35,877 bases of DNA, taken from Chlorobium sp. (GTDB lineage: Bacteria > Bacteroidota > Chlorobiia > Chlorobiales > Chlorobiaceae). Location: NCBI GenBank assembly GCA_013203905.1, contig JABMPC010000086.1, positions 1 through 35,877 on the forward strand. Direction: 5' to 3'. The notes below the pieces were generated by a model. The model worked only from the letters and a program-made list of their open reading frames with translations. It had not been told where the DNA came from and made no database searches. Below are positions 8,687 to 18,683 of this stretch, piece by piece. Made by a program: the position numbers and the translations under genes. Position 1 is the stretch's first letter, and every line of letters starts with the position of its first letter.

Positions 8687-9183
8687 AAACCCTCTACCTC
8701 GTACGACATGCAAAATCCGGCTGGGAAAGCAACTGCTCCGATTTTGAGCGTTCACTCAACGAGAAAGGGATGAAAGACGCTCCTGTCATTGCTGCACGCA
8801 TGAGAGCAAAGGGGGCTCCGTTGCCCGATATTCTCATAAGCAGCCCCGCCAGACGCGCGCTCAACACCGCTGAAGCGTTTGCAGAAACCTTCGGAATTGA
8901 GAGGGAAAAAATCCATATGGAGATGGGGATATACCATGGAGGAGCCGACGAACTGCTGGAGCTGGTGCAGAGCGTCCCCGACAGCGCGGAAAGCCTGATG
9001 CTGTTCGGCCACAACCCCGCCATAAGCGAATTTGCCGACCGTCTGGCCAGAAATGCACCGCACCATTTCTCACCATGCAGCGTTGTGCGAATTGATATGG
9101 ATATTGCCGGATGGAGCGAAGCGGGAAGAGAGAAGGGAGAGACTCAGTGGCATGAACATCCCGAAAAACATCAGGGCCACTGA
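8683..9183 (+). CDS. SixA-like histidine phosphatase
   Basis: A 166-aa member of the histidine phosphatase (phosphoglycerate-mutase-like) superfamily. The catalytic RHG-type motif appears as LVRHAKSGWE (residues 6-15, phospho-acceptor His9), followed by SSPARRALNTAEAF and, in the second half, LFGHNPAISEFADRL with the second catalytic His. This pattern is that of SixA/CobC-type small phosphatases, whose best-known member dephosphorylates histidine-containing phosphotransfer proteins. The real substrate here is unknown. It is the last gene of the clpB-nagZ-sixA-like chain (ATGA overlap with nagZ) and ends 20 nt from the converging gpsA. Confidence 0.85.
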   Translation: MKTLYLVRHAKSGWESNCSDFERSLNEKGMKDAPVIAARMRAKGAPLPDILISSPARRALNTAEAFAETFGIEREKIHMEMGIYHGGADELLELVQSVPDSAESLMLFGHNPAISEFADRLARNAPHHFSPCSVVRIDMDIAGWSEAGREKGETQWHEHPEKHQGH

Positions 9184-9203
9184 AAGATTGCCCCCTGGAG
9201 CAT

Positions 9204-10205
9204 TCAGTCGCGCTCTGGCTTGGGTTCCCTGGTCATGAGGTCCAGAATCGCCTCCTCTGCCGCCTTACCCTCAAACAGCATTTCATAGACCGCGCGAGTG
9301 ATAGGCATATCCACATTGAGTGAACTGCTCAGCTCATAAACCGCGCGTGAAGTGAGTACCCCCTCGGCAACCATGTTCATATGGGCAACAATGTCGTCAA
9401 GCGTGCGCCCCTTTCCAATCTCCTCCCCAACGAAACGGTTCCGGCTGTGCCGGCTCAGGCAGGTCACCACCAAATCACCAATACCGGAGAGTCCTGAAAT
9501 GGTCATGGGATCGCCCCCGAGCTTCAGCGCGAGGCGGGATATTTCGGCCATACCCCGTGTGATGATGGCTGCCTTGGCATTGTCGCCGAAACCTATCCCG
9601 TCGGAAATCCCGGCTGCAATAGCAATGATATTCTTGACCGAGCCGGCAACCTCCACACCTACAATGTCAGTATTGACATAGACCCGGAACATCCCGGTAT
9701 GGAAAACCTCCTGCACCGCCTCGGCAGTTTCAATGGAGGGGGATGAGGCCACAACAGTGGTCGGCTGATTGCGGGCAACCTCTTCAGCATGGCTGGGCCC
9801 ATAGAGGGCGGCAACCTGAGCGGGAAGAAGATCGGGCAGTTCGTCAGCCAGAACCTCTGACATGCGTTTTCCGCTCCCCACCTCAATACCTTTCGCCACA
9901 TTGACCACCGTGCGCCCCTCAAGCCGAAGAGAGCTGAACTGGCGTACAGTTTCGCGAAGCGCCTGAGAAGGCACCGCTGTTACTATCATGCTGGAGTCAC
10001 TCACCGTGCGGGACAGGTCGGATTCGACCTCAAGTGACGAAGGGAACATCGACCCCTTAAGGTAGGTGGTATTTTCGCGATCGCGCCTAAGCCTCTCCGC
10101 AAATTCCGGCCGATGGGCCCACAGTTTCACCCTATGGCCCTTTTCGGCCAGAAGAATGGCAAGCGTGGTTCCCCAGCTGCCGGCACCGAGAACACAGAGC
10201 TCCAT
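9204..10205 (-). CDS. gpsA: NAD(P)-dependent glycerol-3-phosphate dehydrogenase
   Basis: Reduces dihydroxyacetone phosphate to sn-glycerol 3-phosphate, the starting point of membrane phospholipids. The N-terminal Rossmann motif [12 protein letters not shown] covers residues 5-16. Later landmarks are [21 protein letters not shown] and [27 protein letters not shown], which contains the catalytic lysine, and [10 protein letters not shown]. Length (333 aa) is typical. It lies 18 nt downstream of plsY, which uses the product of GpsA, so the two genes form a sensible phospholipid-precursor pair. Confidence 0.95.
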   Translation of the reverse strand: MELCVLGAGSWGTTLAILLAEKGHRVKLWAHRPEFAERLRRDRENTTYLKGSMFPSSLEVESDLSRTVSDSSMIVTAVPSQALRETVRQFSSLRLEGRTVVNVAKGIEVGSGKRMSEVLADELPDLLPAQVAALYGPSHAEEVARNQPTTVVASSPSIETAEAVQEVFHTGMFRVYVNTDIVGVEVAGSVKNIIAIAAGISDGIGFGDNAKAAIITRGMAEISRLALKLGGDPMTISGLSGIGDLVVTCLSRHSRNRFVGEEIGKGRTLDDIVAHMNMVAEGVLTSRAVYELSSSLNVDMPITRAVYEMLFEGKAAEEAILDLMTREPKPERD

Positions 10206-10223
10206 CAGCAGCTAAAGAAACGA

Positions 10224-10931
10224 TTATGCATGTTTTCTGAATGTCACGCGGTTTTCCGTCCCTGAAATAAGGCGGCGGATATTGGCCCGATGGGTAAAGA
10301 GAATGGCAAAAGCCACCAGAAGGCCGAAAATTATCAGGTGGTAGTCAAGGCTGTCATGAAATGAGAATGACTCGCCGAACAGGCGGATGTAATAGTCAAG
10401 CCCTCCACCAAGCTCAAACACATACTTTCGTATAGCAATGATGAGCGGAAAGGCCACAGCAGCAAGAATGGAAGCCACGGAAACATAGCGGGAGAACCAG
10501 ACAGTCAGGAGAAAAATTCCAATCACCATCAGCATGCTCACCGGAGCAATGCCGATCAGCATGCCGGCTGCGGTGCTGACCCCCTTGCCCCCTTTGAAAC
10601 CGGCAAAAACGGTAAAAACATGGCCGATGACGGCGCTCATGCCTGCAAGAAGACGAAGTGCCACCTCGTTGATATCGGGGAATGCCCCGATTGGGTGGTG
10701 GCGGAAAAAGGCAACAACCGAAACCGCAGCAATGACACCTTTAACAATGTCGATAAGGGTAACGGTCAGTCCGGTTTTCCAGCCCAGAACCCTGAACGCG
10801 TTGGTACCTCCGGCGTTTCCGCTACCGAAGTTTCTTATGTCAATTCCCTTCATCATCTTTCCCGCCATGATGCTGGTGGGAATGGAGCCAATGAGGTAAC
10901 TCACGGCAAGAATGGCGAGTAATGTCAGCAT
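10224..10931 (-). CDS. plsY: Acyl-phosphate:glycerol-3-phosphate acyltransferase PlsY
   Basis: Integral membrane enzyme that transfers an acyl group from acyl-phosphate to glycerol 3-phosphate to give lysophosphatidate. The family motifs are present: N-terminal helix [17 protein letters not shown], then [12 protein letters not shown] (about residues 37-48), the GFKGGKGV loop near 108-115, and a series of hydrophobic segments consistent with five or more membrane helices. At 235 aa it is somewhat longer than the roughly 200-aa average, with extra sequence in the later part (around 165-200). AAAAGG sits just upstream of the ATG as a ribosome site. It pairs functionally with gpsA 18 nt downstream. 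Confidence 0.93.
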   Translation of the reverse strand: MLTLLAILAVSYLIGSIPTSIMAGKMMKGIDIRNFGSGNAGGTNAFRVLGWKTGLTVTLIDIVKGVIAAVSVVAFFRHHPIGAFPDINEVALRLLAGMSAVIGHVFTVFAGFKGGKGVSTAAGMLIGIAPVSMLMVIGIFLLTVWFSRYVSVASILAAVAFPLIIAIRKYVFELGGGLDYYIRLFGESFSFHDSLDYHLIIFGLLVAFAILFTHRANIRRLISGTENRVTFRKHA

Positions 10932-10997
10932 ATCCTTTTCTGATTTTGTTTTATGGCGGGAGCCCGGCTCACCTCCATGAAAAAAAACAAAAAAACA

Positions 10998-11987
10998 TCA
11001 AGCGTTGGAGACCTGACCTATAAGGTACGCATTTTCTCCCTGAGATTTCAAAGCCGCCATCACGAGGTCCGATGCATCACGGGCGACAATCAGCACCAGG
11101 CCGATGCCGAGATTGAATGTGCGGCGCATATCCTCTTCCGGCACGGAACCCTCACGGCGGATAATATCAAAAATCGGAAGTTCAGGCCATGCGTCCCAGT
11201 TCACATCAAGTGTCAGTCCATCGGGCACAATACGCATGGTGTTTCCCATCAGGCCGCCGCCAGTAATGTGCGACATACCGTGAATGTCCGGTGAACCGAA
11301 AAATGGCTCTATCACCCGGAGATAGGAACGGTGTACCTTCAGGAGCTCCTGGCCGACTGTTCCCTCTATGCCGCTGAAGGTATCATTCATCCTTCCCTCG
11401 AACACCTTTCTTGCCAGCGAGTAGCCGTTGGTGTGCAGACCGGTGGAAGGAAGGGCGAGCATAACATCACCCGCCTCTATTCTGGAACCGTCGACAATTT
11501 TCGCATGGTCCACCACCCCGACAATAGTGCCTGCAAGATCGAAATCCTCGACGGCGTAGACGCCCGGCATCTCTGCCGTTTCCCCTCCGATGAGGGCGCA
11601 TCCGTTTTCACGGCAGGCGCCAACCATGCCGCTGACAACTGCAGCTGCAACCTCAGGCTCCAGCTTTCCGCAGGCATAGTAGTCGAGAAAGAACAGTGGT
11701 TTTGCTCCGCAGACAAGAATGTCATTGACACAGTGGTTCACCAGACATGAGCCGACCGTGTCGTAGGCGCCAAGCTCCACAGCGATTTTCAGTTTTGTCC
11801 CCACGCCATCAATGCTGCTGACCATGACAGGCCGCTGGTAACTGGTGAAATCGGGCTCAAAAAAGCCGCCGAAAGCTCCAATGTCGGTTATGACTCCCGG
11901 CGTATTGGTCTGGCGGACCTTCCCCTTGATGAGACGGACAAACTCTTCGCCTGCACCGATGTCGACTCCTGCTTTTTTATAATCCAT
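10998..11987 (-). CDS. purM: Phosphoribosylformylglycinamidine cyclo-ligase (AIR synthetase)
   Basis: ATP-dependent ring closure of FGAM to aminoimidazole ribonucleotide in de novo purine synthesis. Characteristic stretches are [19 protein letters not shown] at the start, [15 protein letters not shown] (about 56-70), [45 protein letters not shown] and [10 protein letters not shown]. Length (329 aa) is slightly shorter than the E. coli enzyme (345 aa). It sits between lysC (62-nt gap) and plsY (66-nt gap) on the same strand. A GGAG/GAGAGG purine run precedes the start. Confidence 0.94.
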   Translation of the reverse strand: MDYKKAGVDIGAGEEFVRLIKGKVRQTNTPGVITDIGAFGGFFEPDFTSYQRPVMVSSIDGVGTKLKIAVELGAYDTVGSCLVNHCVNDILVCGAKPLFFLDYYACGKLEPEVAAAVVSGMVGACRENGCALIGGETAEMPGVYAVEDFDLAGTIVGVVDHAKIVDGSRIEAGDVMLALPSTGLHTNGYSLARKVFEGRMNDTFSGIEGTVGQELLKVHRSYLRVIEPFFGSPDIHGMSHITGGGLMGNTMRIVPDGLTLDVNWDAWPELPIFDIIRREGSVPEEDMRRTFNLGIGLVLIVARDASDLVMAALKSQGENAYLIGQVSNA

Positions 11988-12049
11988 ACCTCTCTGACTC
12001 CATCCTGTTTTTATCGTTTATGCTCTCCCGGCCCCGGAATAACAGAAGT

Positions 12050-13465
12050 TCAGGGCTTCCCTGCGGGAACCTCAAAAATGCCCGCAGCATCCTCACCGGA
12101 AAAAAACTCGCTGTGCAGCGCGTTGATGGCCGCCACAACATCATGCTCCCCAACAACAAAGCCCACATTGATTTCGGAAGCTCCCTGAGAAATCATGCGG
12201 AGGTTCACCTCCGTCAAGGCGCCAAAAATTCTTCCGGCAACACCCCGCGACATACGGAGATTGTCACCAACAACACTGACGGTGGCAACACCATGCTCAA
12301 CATCAACCTCGCCGAACTCCCTGAGATCGTCGAGAAGGCCGTCGGTAAAGCATGCATCGTCAACCGTAACGGAGACGGAAACCTCGCTGGTGGCAATCAT
12401 TTCAACCGATATGGCGTAACGGGCAAACACATCGAACAGTTCGTTCATGAAACCGTGCCTCCCAAGCATACGGTTCGAGCGGACATTGATGATTCCCTGA
12501 CCTTTTTTGACCGCGATGGACTTAACCAGGCCACCATAACTCATTCCTGAAAGACGCAGCGGGTCATTGGTGATGACGGTTCCACGAGCGTCGGGATGCC
12601 AGGTATTGAGCACAAAAACCGGAATATTCTTTTCAACCGCCGGGGCGATGGTATCGGGATGCAGCACTTTGGCACCGAGATAAGCAAGCTCCGCCGCCTC
12701 AGAAAAAGTCATCACCCTGATGCTTCGCGCATCAGGCACCACCCTTGGATCGCAGGTCATGACACCATCGACATCGGTCCATATCTGAATAGCCGAAAGA
12801 TGCAGCCAGGCGCCGAGCAGGGCGGCCGAAAGGTCACTTCCTCCTCTGCCGAGTGTCGTTGTACGGCCATCAGCAGTTGCGCCTATGTAGCCTTGGGTCA
12901 CAACAGTCGTCCCTGAACCAAGCAGCGGGCCGATGGCTTCAGTTGCCCTCGCCCTGCACTCCGCCTCAATCGGACGGGCAAAACCGAAGTTGCTGTCGGT
13001 TATCATAATGGTGCGGATATCCACCCACCGGGCGCTGTGGCCCGCCGCCTGCAGCGCTGCCGCAAAAACGGTGGTGGAAAGCAGTTCGCCGAAGGAGCAG
13101 AACATGTCGCGCGAGCGCTCTGTCAGTTCACCTACAATTTCAACGCCCTTTACCAGAAGCTCCAGGCGTGAGAGAAGCTCCTCAATCCTCAGGGAAAGCT
13201 CCGCCTTTGCACCCTCGTCGGTAAGAAGTTCTTCCACAAGACCAAGATGATGGGTGCGCACCTCTCCGGCAAGCACCAAAGCCTCGTCAAGCGAACCGCT
13301 GCCGGAAGCATCGGCAATACGCAGCAGCGTGTTGGTTATACCGCTACAGGCGCTGAGCACAACCAGCGGAGTTGACTCCTGCTCCTGTCGGGCAACAATC
13401 GAAATGGCCTGCCGCATGGCCCTGGCGGTTCCAATGGAGGTACCGCCGAATTTCATCACAGCCAT
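12050..13465 (-). CDS. lysC: Aspartate kinase
   Basis: Phosphorylates aspartate, the first step toward lysine, threonine, methionine and diaminopimelate. The signature [10 protein letters not shown] opens the protein; later come [15 protein letters not shown] and [14 protein letters not shown] in the catalytic domain. After about residue 300 the sequence has the form of two ACT domains ([16 protein letters not shown]... [32 protein letters not shown]... [14 protein letters not shown]), implying allosteric feedback by an amino acid. The frame is open to 13522, but the preceding 19 residues are Gly/Ala-rich and unlike the family, so the ATG at 13465 (472 codons including stop) is chosen. Subclass resembles LysC (aspartokinase III) rather than the two-subunit Gram-positive type. 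Confidence 0.92.
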   Translation of the reverse strand: MAVMKFGGTSIGTARAMRQAISIVARQEQESTPLVVLSACSGITNTLLRIADASGSGSLDEALVLAGEVRTHHLGLVEELLTDEGAKAELSLRIEELLSRLELLVKGVEIVGELTERSRDMFCSFGELLSTTVFAAALQAAGHSARWVDIRTIMITDSNFGFARPIEAECRARATEAIGPLLGSGTTVVTQGYIGATADGRTTTLGRGGSDLSAALLGAWLHLSAIQIWTDVDGVMTCDPRVVPDARSIRVMTFSEAAELAYLGAKVLHPDTIAPAVEKNIPVFVLNTWHPDARGTVITNDPLRLSGMSYGGLVKSIAVKKGQGIINVRSNRMLGRHGFMNELFDVFARYAISVEMIATSEVSVSVTVDDACFTDGLLDDLREFGEVDVEHGVATVSVVGDNLRMSRGVAGRIFGALTEVNLRMISQGASEINVGFVVGEHDVVAAINALHSEFFSGEDAAGIFEVPAGKP

Positions 13466-13656
13466 AAAATCTTGCACAAAGTTTGCAGCAGCAAAACCGC
13501 CGCCGTGAATGCCCAGGCCCAAACGGGCAGGGATGGGTTCTTTCGGGAGTGCAAATATAGTTTAAAAAAAGAAAATCTTCTATGGCTCCGAAAGGGGGGG
13601 GCTGGTAGTATGGGAGAATGTTTATATTGAGCCACTGAATGTGAACAACAATACCT

Positions 13657-14529
13657 ATGCCCCTCTGCGAAAAACACAGCACAGTCCAGCTGGCTATAGC
13701 TCTCAACTCCACCCGCCATGAGCTGGCAATTGCGCTCCTCTCGCTTGAGGGAATCGTCTCCTTTCAGGAGGAGGATGAGATGTTGCTGGCCTATCTGCCG
13801 GAACAGAGCTGGGCCCCCGACAGGGAACAGGCCGTAAGGGCCCTGCTGCAGAGACTTCCCGGCGAACCCCCGGCAATGGAGATTTCCTTCATTACCGATC
13901 GGAACTGGAACGCCGAATGGGAGGCTCACCTCAAACCCGTTGAAATATCAGACCGATTCCTCATTGCCCAGAAAAAAGGGGAAGCGCCAAGAAAGCCCGG
14001 GCAGATTGTGCTGACCATCAACCCGAAAATGTCGTTCGGGACCGGATATCACGAAACAACGCGCCTGATGCTCCGACAGCTCGAAGAGATGGATATCAGC
14101 AACGAGAGGATTATAGACATTGGAACAGGGACGGGCGTGCTGGCCATTGCGGCGCGCAGACTCGGCAACACCCGGCCCATTCTCGCATTCGACAACAGCA
14201 GCTGGGCCGCTGAAAACGCAGCTGAAAACATTGCCGAAAACGAGGTCAGCGACATCCGCATTGAACTGCTGGACGCCGAAGAGGATTTGAGAACCAATCT
14301 TCAGCAAGGCTACAGCCTCGTCATGGCAAACATCAACAAAAATGTTATCGACCGGATTCTGCCGGTCATCGCCCAAAGCGCACCCGACGCATCCGTCCTT
14401 CTTTCCGGCATACTTGCCTGGGACGAGGCGTGGCTCAAAAAACTGCTCAAACGGCTCAAGTACGAAGCCGTGAGGACAATCTACGAAGAGGAGTGGCTCT
14501 CCGCTCTGGTCCGACGCAGCTCATCATAA
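13657..14529 (+). CDS. prmA: Ribosomal protein L11 methyltransferase
   Basis: SAM-dependent methyltransferase that trimethylates ribosomal protein L11. The N-terminal substrate-recognition part contains DRNWNAEWEAHLKPVEI, typical of PrmA. The linker and catalytic core follow: MSFGTGYHETTRLMLRQLE, motif I IIDIGTGTGVLAIAARRLG (about 152-170), and the post-motif MANINKNVIDRILP, the PrmA-type NIxxN site. The protein ends with LLSGIL... and a short tail. At 290 aa it is the usual size. It is divergent from lysC, and the 191-nt gap contains several AT-rich segments but no promoter I can define with confidence. The Ppx/GppA gene follows 26 nt later. Confidence 0.93.
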   Translation: MPLCEKHSTVQLAIALNSTRHELAIALLSLEGIVSFQEEDEMLLAYLPEQSWAPDREQAVRALLQRLPGEPPAMEISFITDRNWNAEWEAHLKPVEISDRFLIAQKKGEAPRKPGQIVLTINPKMSFGTGYHETTRLMLRQLEEMDISNERIIDIGTGTGVLAIAARRLGNTRPILAFDNSSWAAENAAENIAENEVSDIRIELLDAEEDLRTNLQQGYSLVMANINKNVIDRILPVIAQSAPDASVLLSGILAWDEAWLKKLLKRLKYEAVRTIYEEEWLSALVRRSSS

Positions 14530-14555
14530 ACCTTACCCCTAAACAAACTCATAGT

Positions 14556-15494
14556 ATGGAACGCGTTTCCTGCATAGATATAGGCACCAACACCGCTCTT
14601 CTTCTCATTGTCGACATCGACCCGCTGAAAGGCACAATAGAGCCGGTATATCACAAACAGGCGATAGTGCGCCTCGGCCAGCAGGTCGACGAGCTCAAAA
14701 TCATTGACCGAGAGGCCAAGGAACGGCTGATCAGCTGCCTTATGGATTTCAAAAAAATCAGCGACGACGAAGGGGCAGACACCGTTATTGCCACAGGGAC
14801 CAGCGCACTGCGCGACGCAAAAAACCGGATGGAGGTCACCAGCGAGCTGGTCCGTTCAACCGGCATAGTCGTTCGCTGCATCAGTGGCGAAGAGGAGGCC
14901 GAGCTCACATTTTTCGGCGCTGTTTCAGGGATGGAAAACATCCCCGACCCCTTTACCGTCACAGACATAGGAGGAGGAAGCACAGAGATTTCCATGGGCT
15001 CAACGGGCGGCATTACTCAAAGCGTCAGCCTCGACATCGGCTCCGTTCGTCTGACCGAACGGTTTTTCCACTCGCTCCCCCCGACCGCCGAGGAGTACCA
15101 ATTGGCAAAAGAGGAGATCAACAGGCATCTGACCGGGGCGGTCATCCCCTTTTTCGCTTCCCGCGAACGGGTATACGGTGTAGCTGGAACCATAACGGCC
15201 ATTGCACAGATTGTTCAGGGGGACAGGGAGTTTGATGTGACGAAAGTCCACAACTACCTCCTCAGCTACAGCGATGTCCACAGCCTCCTTGAACGGCTGA
15301 AAGCAATGAAGCTCGAGGAGATTACGGCATTGGGCATTCCTGAAGGACGGGCGGATGTGATTACCATGGGCACCCTGATACTTCATCAGTTCATGCGCCT
15401 GCTGAGCATCGGAGAAATCCTTGTCAGCGCACAGGGGCTCCGTTACGGCCTTGCGCTCAAGGAGCTTCTCCGGCTTCAGGGCGAAGGCGGCTGA
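14556..15494 (+). CDS. ppx: Ppx/GppA family exopolyphosphatase or guanosine pentaphosphatase
   Basis: Actin-fold phosphatase that would hydrolyse inorganic polyphosphate or pppGpp. CIDIGTNTALLLI (about residues 6-18) is the first phosphate-binding loop, ATGTSALRDAKN lies near 84-95, and VTDIGGGSTEISMG (about 138-151) is the second loop. The 312-aa length corresponds to the catalytic two-domain part only; the C-terminal HD-like domain of the long E. coli enzymes is missing, as in many bacterial short forms. The frame is open further upstream, but the ATG at 14556, after the prmA stop, gives the family N-terminus. Its last 38 nt overlap the end of the converging methyltransferase gene. Confidence 0.9.
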   Translation: MERVSCIDIGTNTALLLIVDIDPLKGTIEPVYHKQAIVRLGQQVDELKIIDREAKERLISCLMDFKKISDDEGADTVIATGTSALRDAKNRMEVTSELVRSTGIVVRCISGEEEAELTFFGAVSGMENIPDPFTVTDIGGGSTEISMGSTGGITQSVSLDIGSVRLTERFFHSLPPTAEEYQLAKEEINRHLTGAVIPFFASRERVYGVAGTITAIAQIVQGDREFDVTKVHNYLLSYSDVHSLLERLKAMKLEEITALGIPEGRADVITMGTLILHQFMRLLSIGEILVSAQGLRYGLALKELLRLQGEGG

Positions 15495-16686
15495 GGCAGA
15501 AAAACACAGTCGGCTCACCGGCAGCATTGCGCGAGAAAAAGAGAAATCTGCTACTGCTCTCTTTAAGGCGGTAGAGCCGGCGAAGCTCCTCGGGTGAAAG
15601 CGGAAAATCCCTTCTCTGTATGGAGGCTCCGGAAATTTGGTGCTCTTTGAGAAACCGCCGGAACAGTTTGGGTTTGTACGGGGTAACAGCAACAAGTCGG
15701 AACGCCCTGCCTGGAAACCCTTCTGCTGCAGGGCTACCTGTCAGGTAGTCGACCGAGTGGTTCAGGAAATCCAGCCCAAACTCTTCAGCAACCTCCGCTG
15801 ATAGGCCGGCCTTGATGATTGCAGGGTCGGGCTCAAAAAAAAAGGGGCCGGCCTCAGTGGCAATCCTCCTCTCTACCCCCTCTCTCCCCGAAACCTCGTA
15901 CTCACCAACGCCCGATGAGTGAAGGCAGACAGCTTTCCGTTCGGGCTCTTTCTCCTCGGCCGTTCCCTCGAGAAGCATCAGCATACTTTCCCTGCACTGG
16001 CGGTCGAGGGAGACGACAATAATTGAGGAAAGTGAGGGAAGCTCGCTCTTCAGCCCGGAGAGCTCAAGCGCAGGGGATGCTTTGATGCATACTCTGGGAG
16101 CTTTCCCGATCAGTTTCCGATGGCCCGAAACTACATCCGGAGAGCTCTCACTGAGCCCCACCCTCCGCCGCCCCGCCTCACGCCGGTCGGGGTCAACGAA
16201 TATCCAGTCAAGTGTGCCTGAAGGAATGGAGTCAAGAACAGCAAAGGCCTCGCCACAGTGTATGGAAACATTTTTCCGTTCCAGAACCTGCATGGTATGA
16301 GCAGCAAGCCTGCAAAGAAGAGGGTCGCGTTCAACAAAATCAATATGAGAGAACGCTCCGGCGAGAAAACAGCTGTCAATGCCCAGCCCACCCGACAAAT
16401 CAATTGCCCTCTGGCCGCTCATCTGCGTTGCACGGTAGGCCGCCACCCGTTCAGCCGATGCCTGCTCAAGAGCACGGGAGGTGTAAAGCATTGCCCGGGT
16501 GGAGAGTTGCGGCAGTTTTTTTGAAGCCTTCTTCCTACAGGCAATCTGCTCTGCAATTGCCCTGACGGGAATATCCGTTCGGCCACTGTTTCGCAAGGCG
16601 AATGCCGCCGGGTCCTCATCCGAACTCCGGCCGATCTCCTCCATCACTTCAGGGAGGAGGAGCTGCGCAAGCTCATCCTCCCTCAC
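15457..16686 (-). CDS. THUMP-like-domain class I methyltransferase
   Basis: A 409-aa protein with a central SAM-dependent methyltransferase core: motif [18 protein letters not shown] (about 93-109), [15 protein letters not shown] after it, and [14 protein letters not shown] (about 160-173) at the catalytic-loop position. The C-terminal part (from about 310) ends in [23 protein letters not shown] and [18 protein letters not shown], resembling the small THUMP-like domain described next to such cores in Bacteroidetes/Chlorobi proteins. RNA is the likely substrate, but this is inference from the family. Its ATG overlaps the bioA stop (ATGA), so it is the last gene of the biotin operon although it has no known biotin role. 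Confidence 0.8.
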   Translation of the reverse strand: MREDELAQLLLPEVMEEIGRSSDEDPAAFALRNSGRTDIPVRAIAEQIACRKKASKKLPQLSTRAMLYTSRALEQASAERVAAYRATQMSGQRAIDLSGGLGIDSCFLAGAFSHIDFVERDPLLCRLAAHTMQVLERKNVSIHCGEAFAVLDSIPSGTLDWIFVDPDRREAGRRRVGLSESSPDVVSGHRKLIGKAPRVCIKASPALELSGLKSELPSLSSIIVVSLDRQCRESMLMLLEGTAEEKEPERKAVCLHSSGVGEYEVSGREGVERRIATEAGPFFFEPDPAIIKAGLSAEVAEEFGLDFLNHSVDYLTGSPAAEGFPGRAFRLVAVTPYKPKLFRRFLKEHQISGASIQRRDFPLSPEELRRLYRLKESSSRFLFFSRNAAGEPTVFFCLSRLRPEAGEAP

Positions 16687-17966
16687 CCTTTCAGGACCTC
16701 CAAAGCCACAACCTCAGCGACCGCTGCCGTCAGCAACTCAAGATCCCGCTCATCAATAATGAAAGGGGGCATCAGGTAGACCAGCCGTCCGAAAGGACGC
16801 ACCCATACCCCGCGCCGCACAAACTCCTGCTGGATGGATGCCATATCCACCGCTTTCTCCAATTCCACCACGCCGATGGCCCCAAGCACCCGAACATCCA
16901 CAACACCTGCAAGCTGCCGGCAAGGCTCAAGCCCACGCCAGAGACCCGCTTCAATTCGCCGCACCGAGGCCTGCCAGTCAACCGACTGCAAGAGGCCGAG
17001 GCTTGCGGAAGCCACCGCAGTGGCCAAAGGATTGGCCATGAATGTGGGACCGTGCATGAAGAGGCCCGGCTCGCCCGACGAGATTGCCTCAGCAACCTCT
17101 CCGGATGCCAGGGTTGCGGCAAGCGACATGTACCCTCCCGTCAGTGACTTGCCAACAGTGAGAATATCGGGCACAACAGCGGCGTGCTCCATGGCAAACA
17201 TTTTTCCGGTCCGACCGAATCCGGTAGCAATTTCATCAAAAACGAGAAGCACGCCGAAAGCGGTGCAGAGCTCACGGAGCCTCACCAGCCAGTAGGGAGA
17301 GTAGAAACGCATTCCCCCGGCCCCCTGCACCACCGGCTCCACTATAACGGCAGCAAGTTCATGGTGATGCAGCTCCAGCAAACGGGCGAGAGGAGCAATG
17401 TCCCCTTCCGTGCAGGGTTCACCATAGCGGCATTCGGGCGATGGGGCGAAAAGCTGCTCCTGAATGGCGCCGCGGAAGAGTGAGTGCATTCCAGTCATTG
17501 GATCGGAAACCGACATGGCACCGAAAGTATCGCCGTGATAACCGCAGCGGATTGCGAGCATCCTTTTTTTCTCCGGCCTACAAAGAGAGCCCCAGTACTG
17601 CACAGCCATTTTGATGGCAATCTCAACAGCAACAGAACCCGAATCACTGAAAAAGACCCTGTCGAGCGAATCAGGAGTCATTGCCACCAGCTGCCCCGCA
17701 AGCCTTACCGCCGGCTCATGGGTAAGCCCCCCGAACATCACATGGCTCATCCGCTCCAGCTGCTGCCTGGCTGCACGGTTGAGCACCGGATGATTGTAGC
17801 CGTGAATAGCCGCCCACCATGACGACATACCATCAACCAGCTCCCGGCCGTCCTCCAGCCGCAGACGAACCCCGCTTGCCCCGGCAACCGGAAAGACCGG
17901 CAGCGGATTTTTCATTGAGGTGTATGGATGCCAAATGTGGCGGCGGTCGAAATCAAGATCAATCAT
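16683..17966 (-). CDS. bioA: Adenosylmethionine-8-amino-7-oxononanoate aminotransferase
   Basis: PLP enzyme converting 7-keto-8-aminopelargonate (KAPA) to 7,8-diaminopelargonate (DAPA) with S-adenosylmethionine as amino donor. The BioA opening [11 protein letters not shown] (8-18), [16 protein letters not shown] (45-60), [13 protein letters not shown] (141-153), [12 protein letters not shown] (243-254) and the PLP lysine Lys273 in [12 protein letters not shown] are all present. Length (427 aa) is typical. It lies 31 nt after bioD and shares its stop with the start of the next gene. Confidence 0.96.
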   Translation of the reverse strand: MIDLDFDRRHIWHPYTSMKNPLPVFPVAGASGVRLRLEDGRELVDGMSSWWAAIHGYNHPVLNRAARQQLERMSHVMFGGLTHEPAVRLAGQLVAMTPDSLDRVFFSDSGSVAVEIAIKMAVQYWGSLCRPEKKRMLAIRCGYHGDTFGAMSVSDPMTGMHSLFRGAIQEQLFAPSPECRYGEPCTEGDIAPLARLLELHHHELAAVIVEPVVQGAGGMRFYSPYWLVRLRELCTAFGVLLVFDEIATGFGRTGKMFAMEHAAVVPDILTVGKSLTGGYMSLAATLASGEVAEAISSGEPGLFMHGPTFMANPLATAVASASLGLLQSVDWQASVRRIEAGLWRGLEPCRQLAGVVDVRVLGAIGVVELEKAVDMASIQQEFVRRGVWVRPFGRLVYLMPPFIIDERDLELLTAAVAEVVALEVLKG

Positions 17967-17997
17967 ACCGGAATGGCGTCGTCTTTATGAAAAAAAT

Positions 17998-18675
17998 CTA
18001 AGCCCGGGATCCCAAAAGGCCGAGCTGCTCGAGATCAGCTCGAGAAAAAGAGGAGGAGCAGAAATCAATCACAGGAAAAGAGAGCGAGCGACGAAACAGT
18101 TCCCGCCGGATGGTTTCAAGCGTGTCGGCGGCAATGAGGGGATCGTGCTCTCCAAACCGGTTGTAGATAATCCCCTTCAGCGGAATTTCCCGAGAGATGC
18201 ATGCCTCCAGAGAGAGCAAGGTATGGTTGATGCTTCCAAGACGCGGAGTTGCAACAAGCAGAAGATCCCACCCGCAGCTTTTAACATAGTCAAGAAAAAG
18301 CATATCTGGCGAAAGAGGCACAAGCAGCCCTCCCACCCCCTCAAGCAGCACCTCGTCATACTGTTCGAGAAGAGCTCTCCCTGCCTCACTGATACGGGCA
18401 AGAGCAACCTCGCTTCCCGCCATGCGGGCGGCAAGATGCGGGGAGGCGGGAAAGGGAAAAACCTGAGGGCAACTCAGGCCAAGACAATCAGCCTCCTCAA
18501 GAGGGATACCCATCAGCCGCCGGTGCTCCAGAATGTCGTCAGCAATGCCGGTGCAGCCGGTCTGAACTGTTTTTGATGTCATAACCCGCACCCCCTCACG
18601 GAGCATGGCGGCAGCGAGCAGCCCGGTCACGACGGTCTTTCCAACCCCGGTGTCAATACCGGAAACAACCATCAT
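17998..18675 (-). CDS. bioD: Dethiobiotin synthetase
   Basis: ATP-dependent carboxylation and ring closure of 7,8-diaminopelargonate to dethiobiotin. The P-loop VVSGIDTGVGKTVVTG (starting at residue 3) and KTVQTGCTG are diagnostic, with EGVGGLLVPL as the later conserved segment. Two tandem ATGs at 18675 and 18672 follow an AAGGGG ribosome site; a GTG at 18687 would overlap the bioC stop as GTGA and is an alternative. The open frame reaches further upstream, but that part only shadows bioC. About 225 aa, the normal size. Confidence 0.94.
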   Translation of the reverse strand: MMVVSGIDTGVGKTVVTGLLAAAMLREGVRVMTSKTVQTGCTGIADDILEHRRLMGIPLEEADCLGLSCPQVFPFPASPHLAARMAGSEVALARISEAGRALLEQYDEVLLEGVGGLLVPLSPDMLFLDYVKSCGWDLLLVATPRLGSINHTLLSLEACISREIPLKGIIYNRFGEHDPLIAADTLETIRRELFRRSLSFPVIDFCSSSFSRADLEQLGLLGSRA

Positions 18676-18683
18676 GCGCCCCT

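Noticed and set aside
12020..12550. 176-codon plus-strand frame inside lysC
   Set aside because: It is antisense to the ACT domains of aspartate kinase, with no family resemblance.
13466..13656. Promoter hexamers in the lysC/prmA divergent gap
   Set aside because: Several TATATT-like sequences exist on both strands, but none has a good -35 at 16-18 nt, so I do not call a specific promoter.
13523..13656. Poly-G run and AT-rich tracts near 13594 as a mobile-element scar
   Set aside because: No inverted terminal repeats, target duplications or transposase remnants are visible.
15000..15695. 231-codon minus-strand frame at the ppx/methyltransferase junction
   Set aside because: It overlaps two confident genes in other frames and shows no domain.
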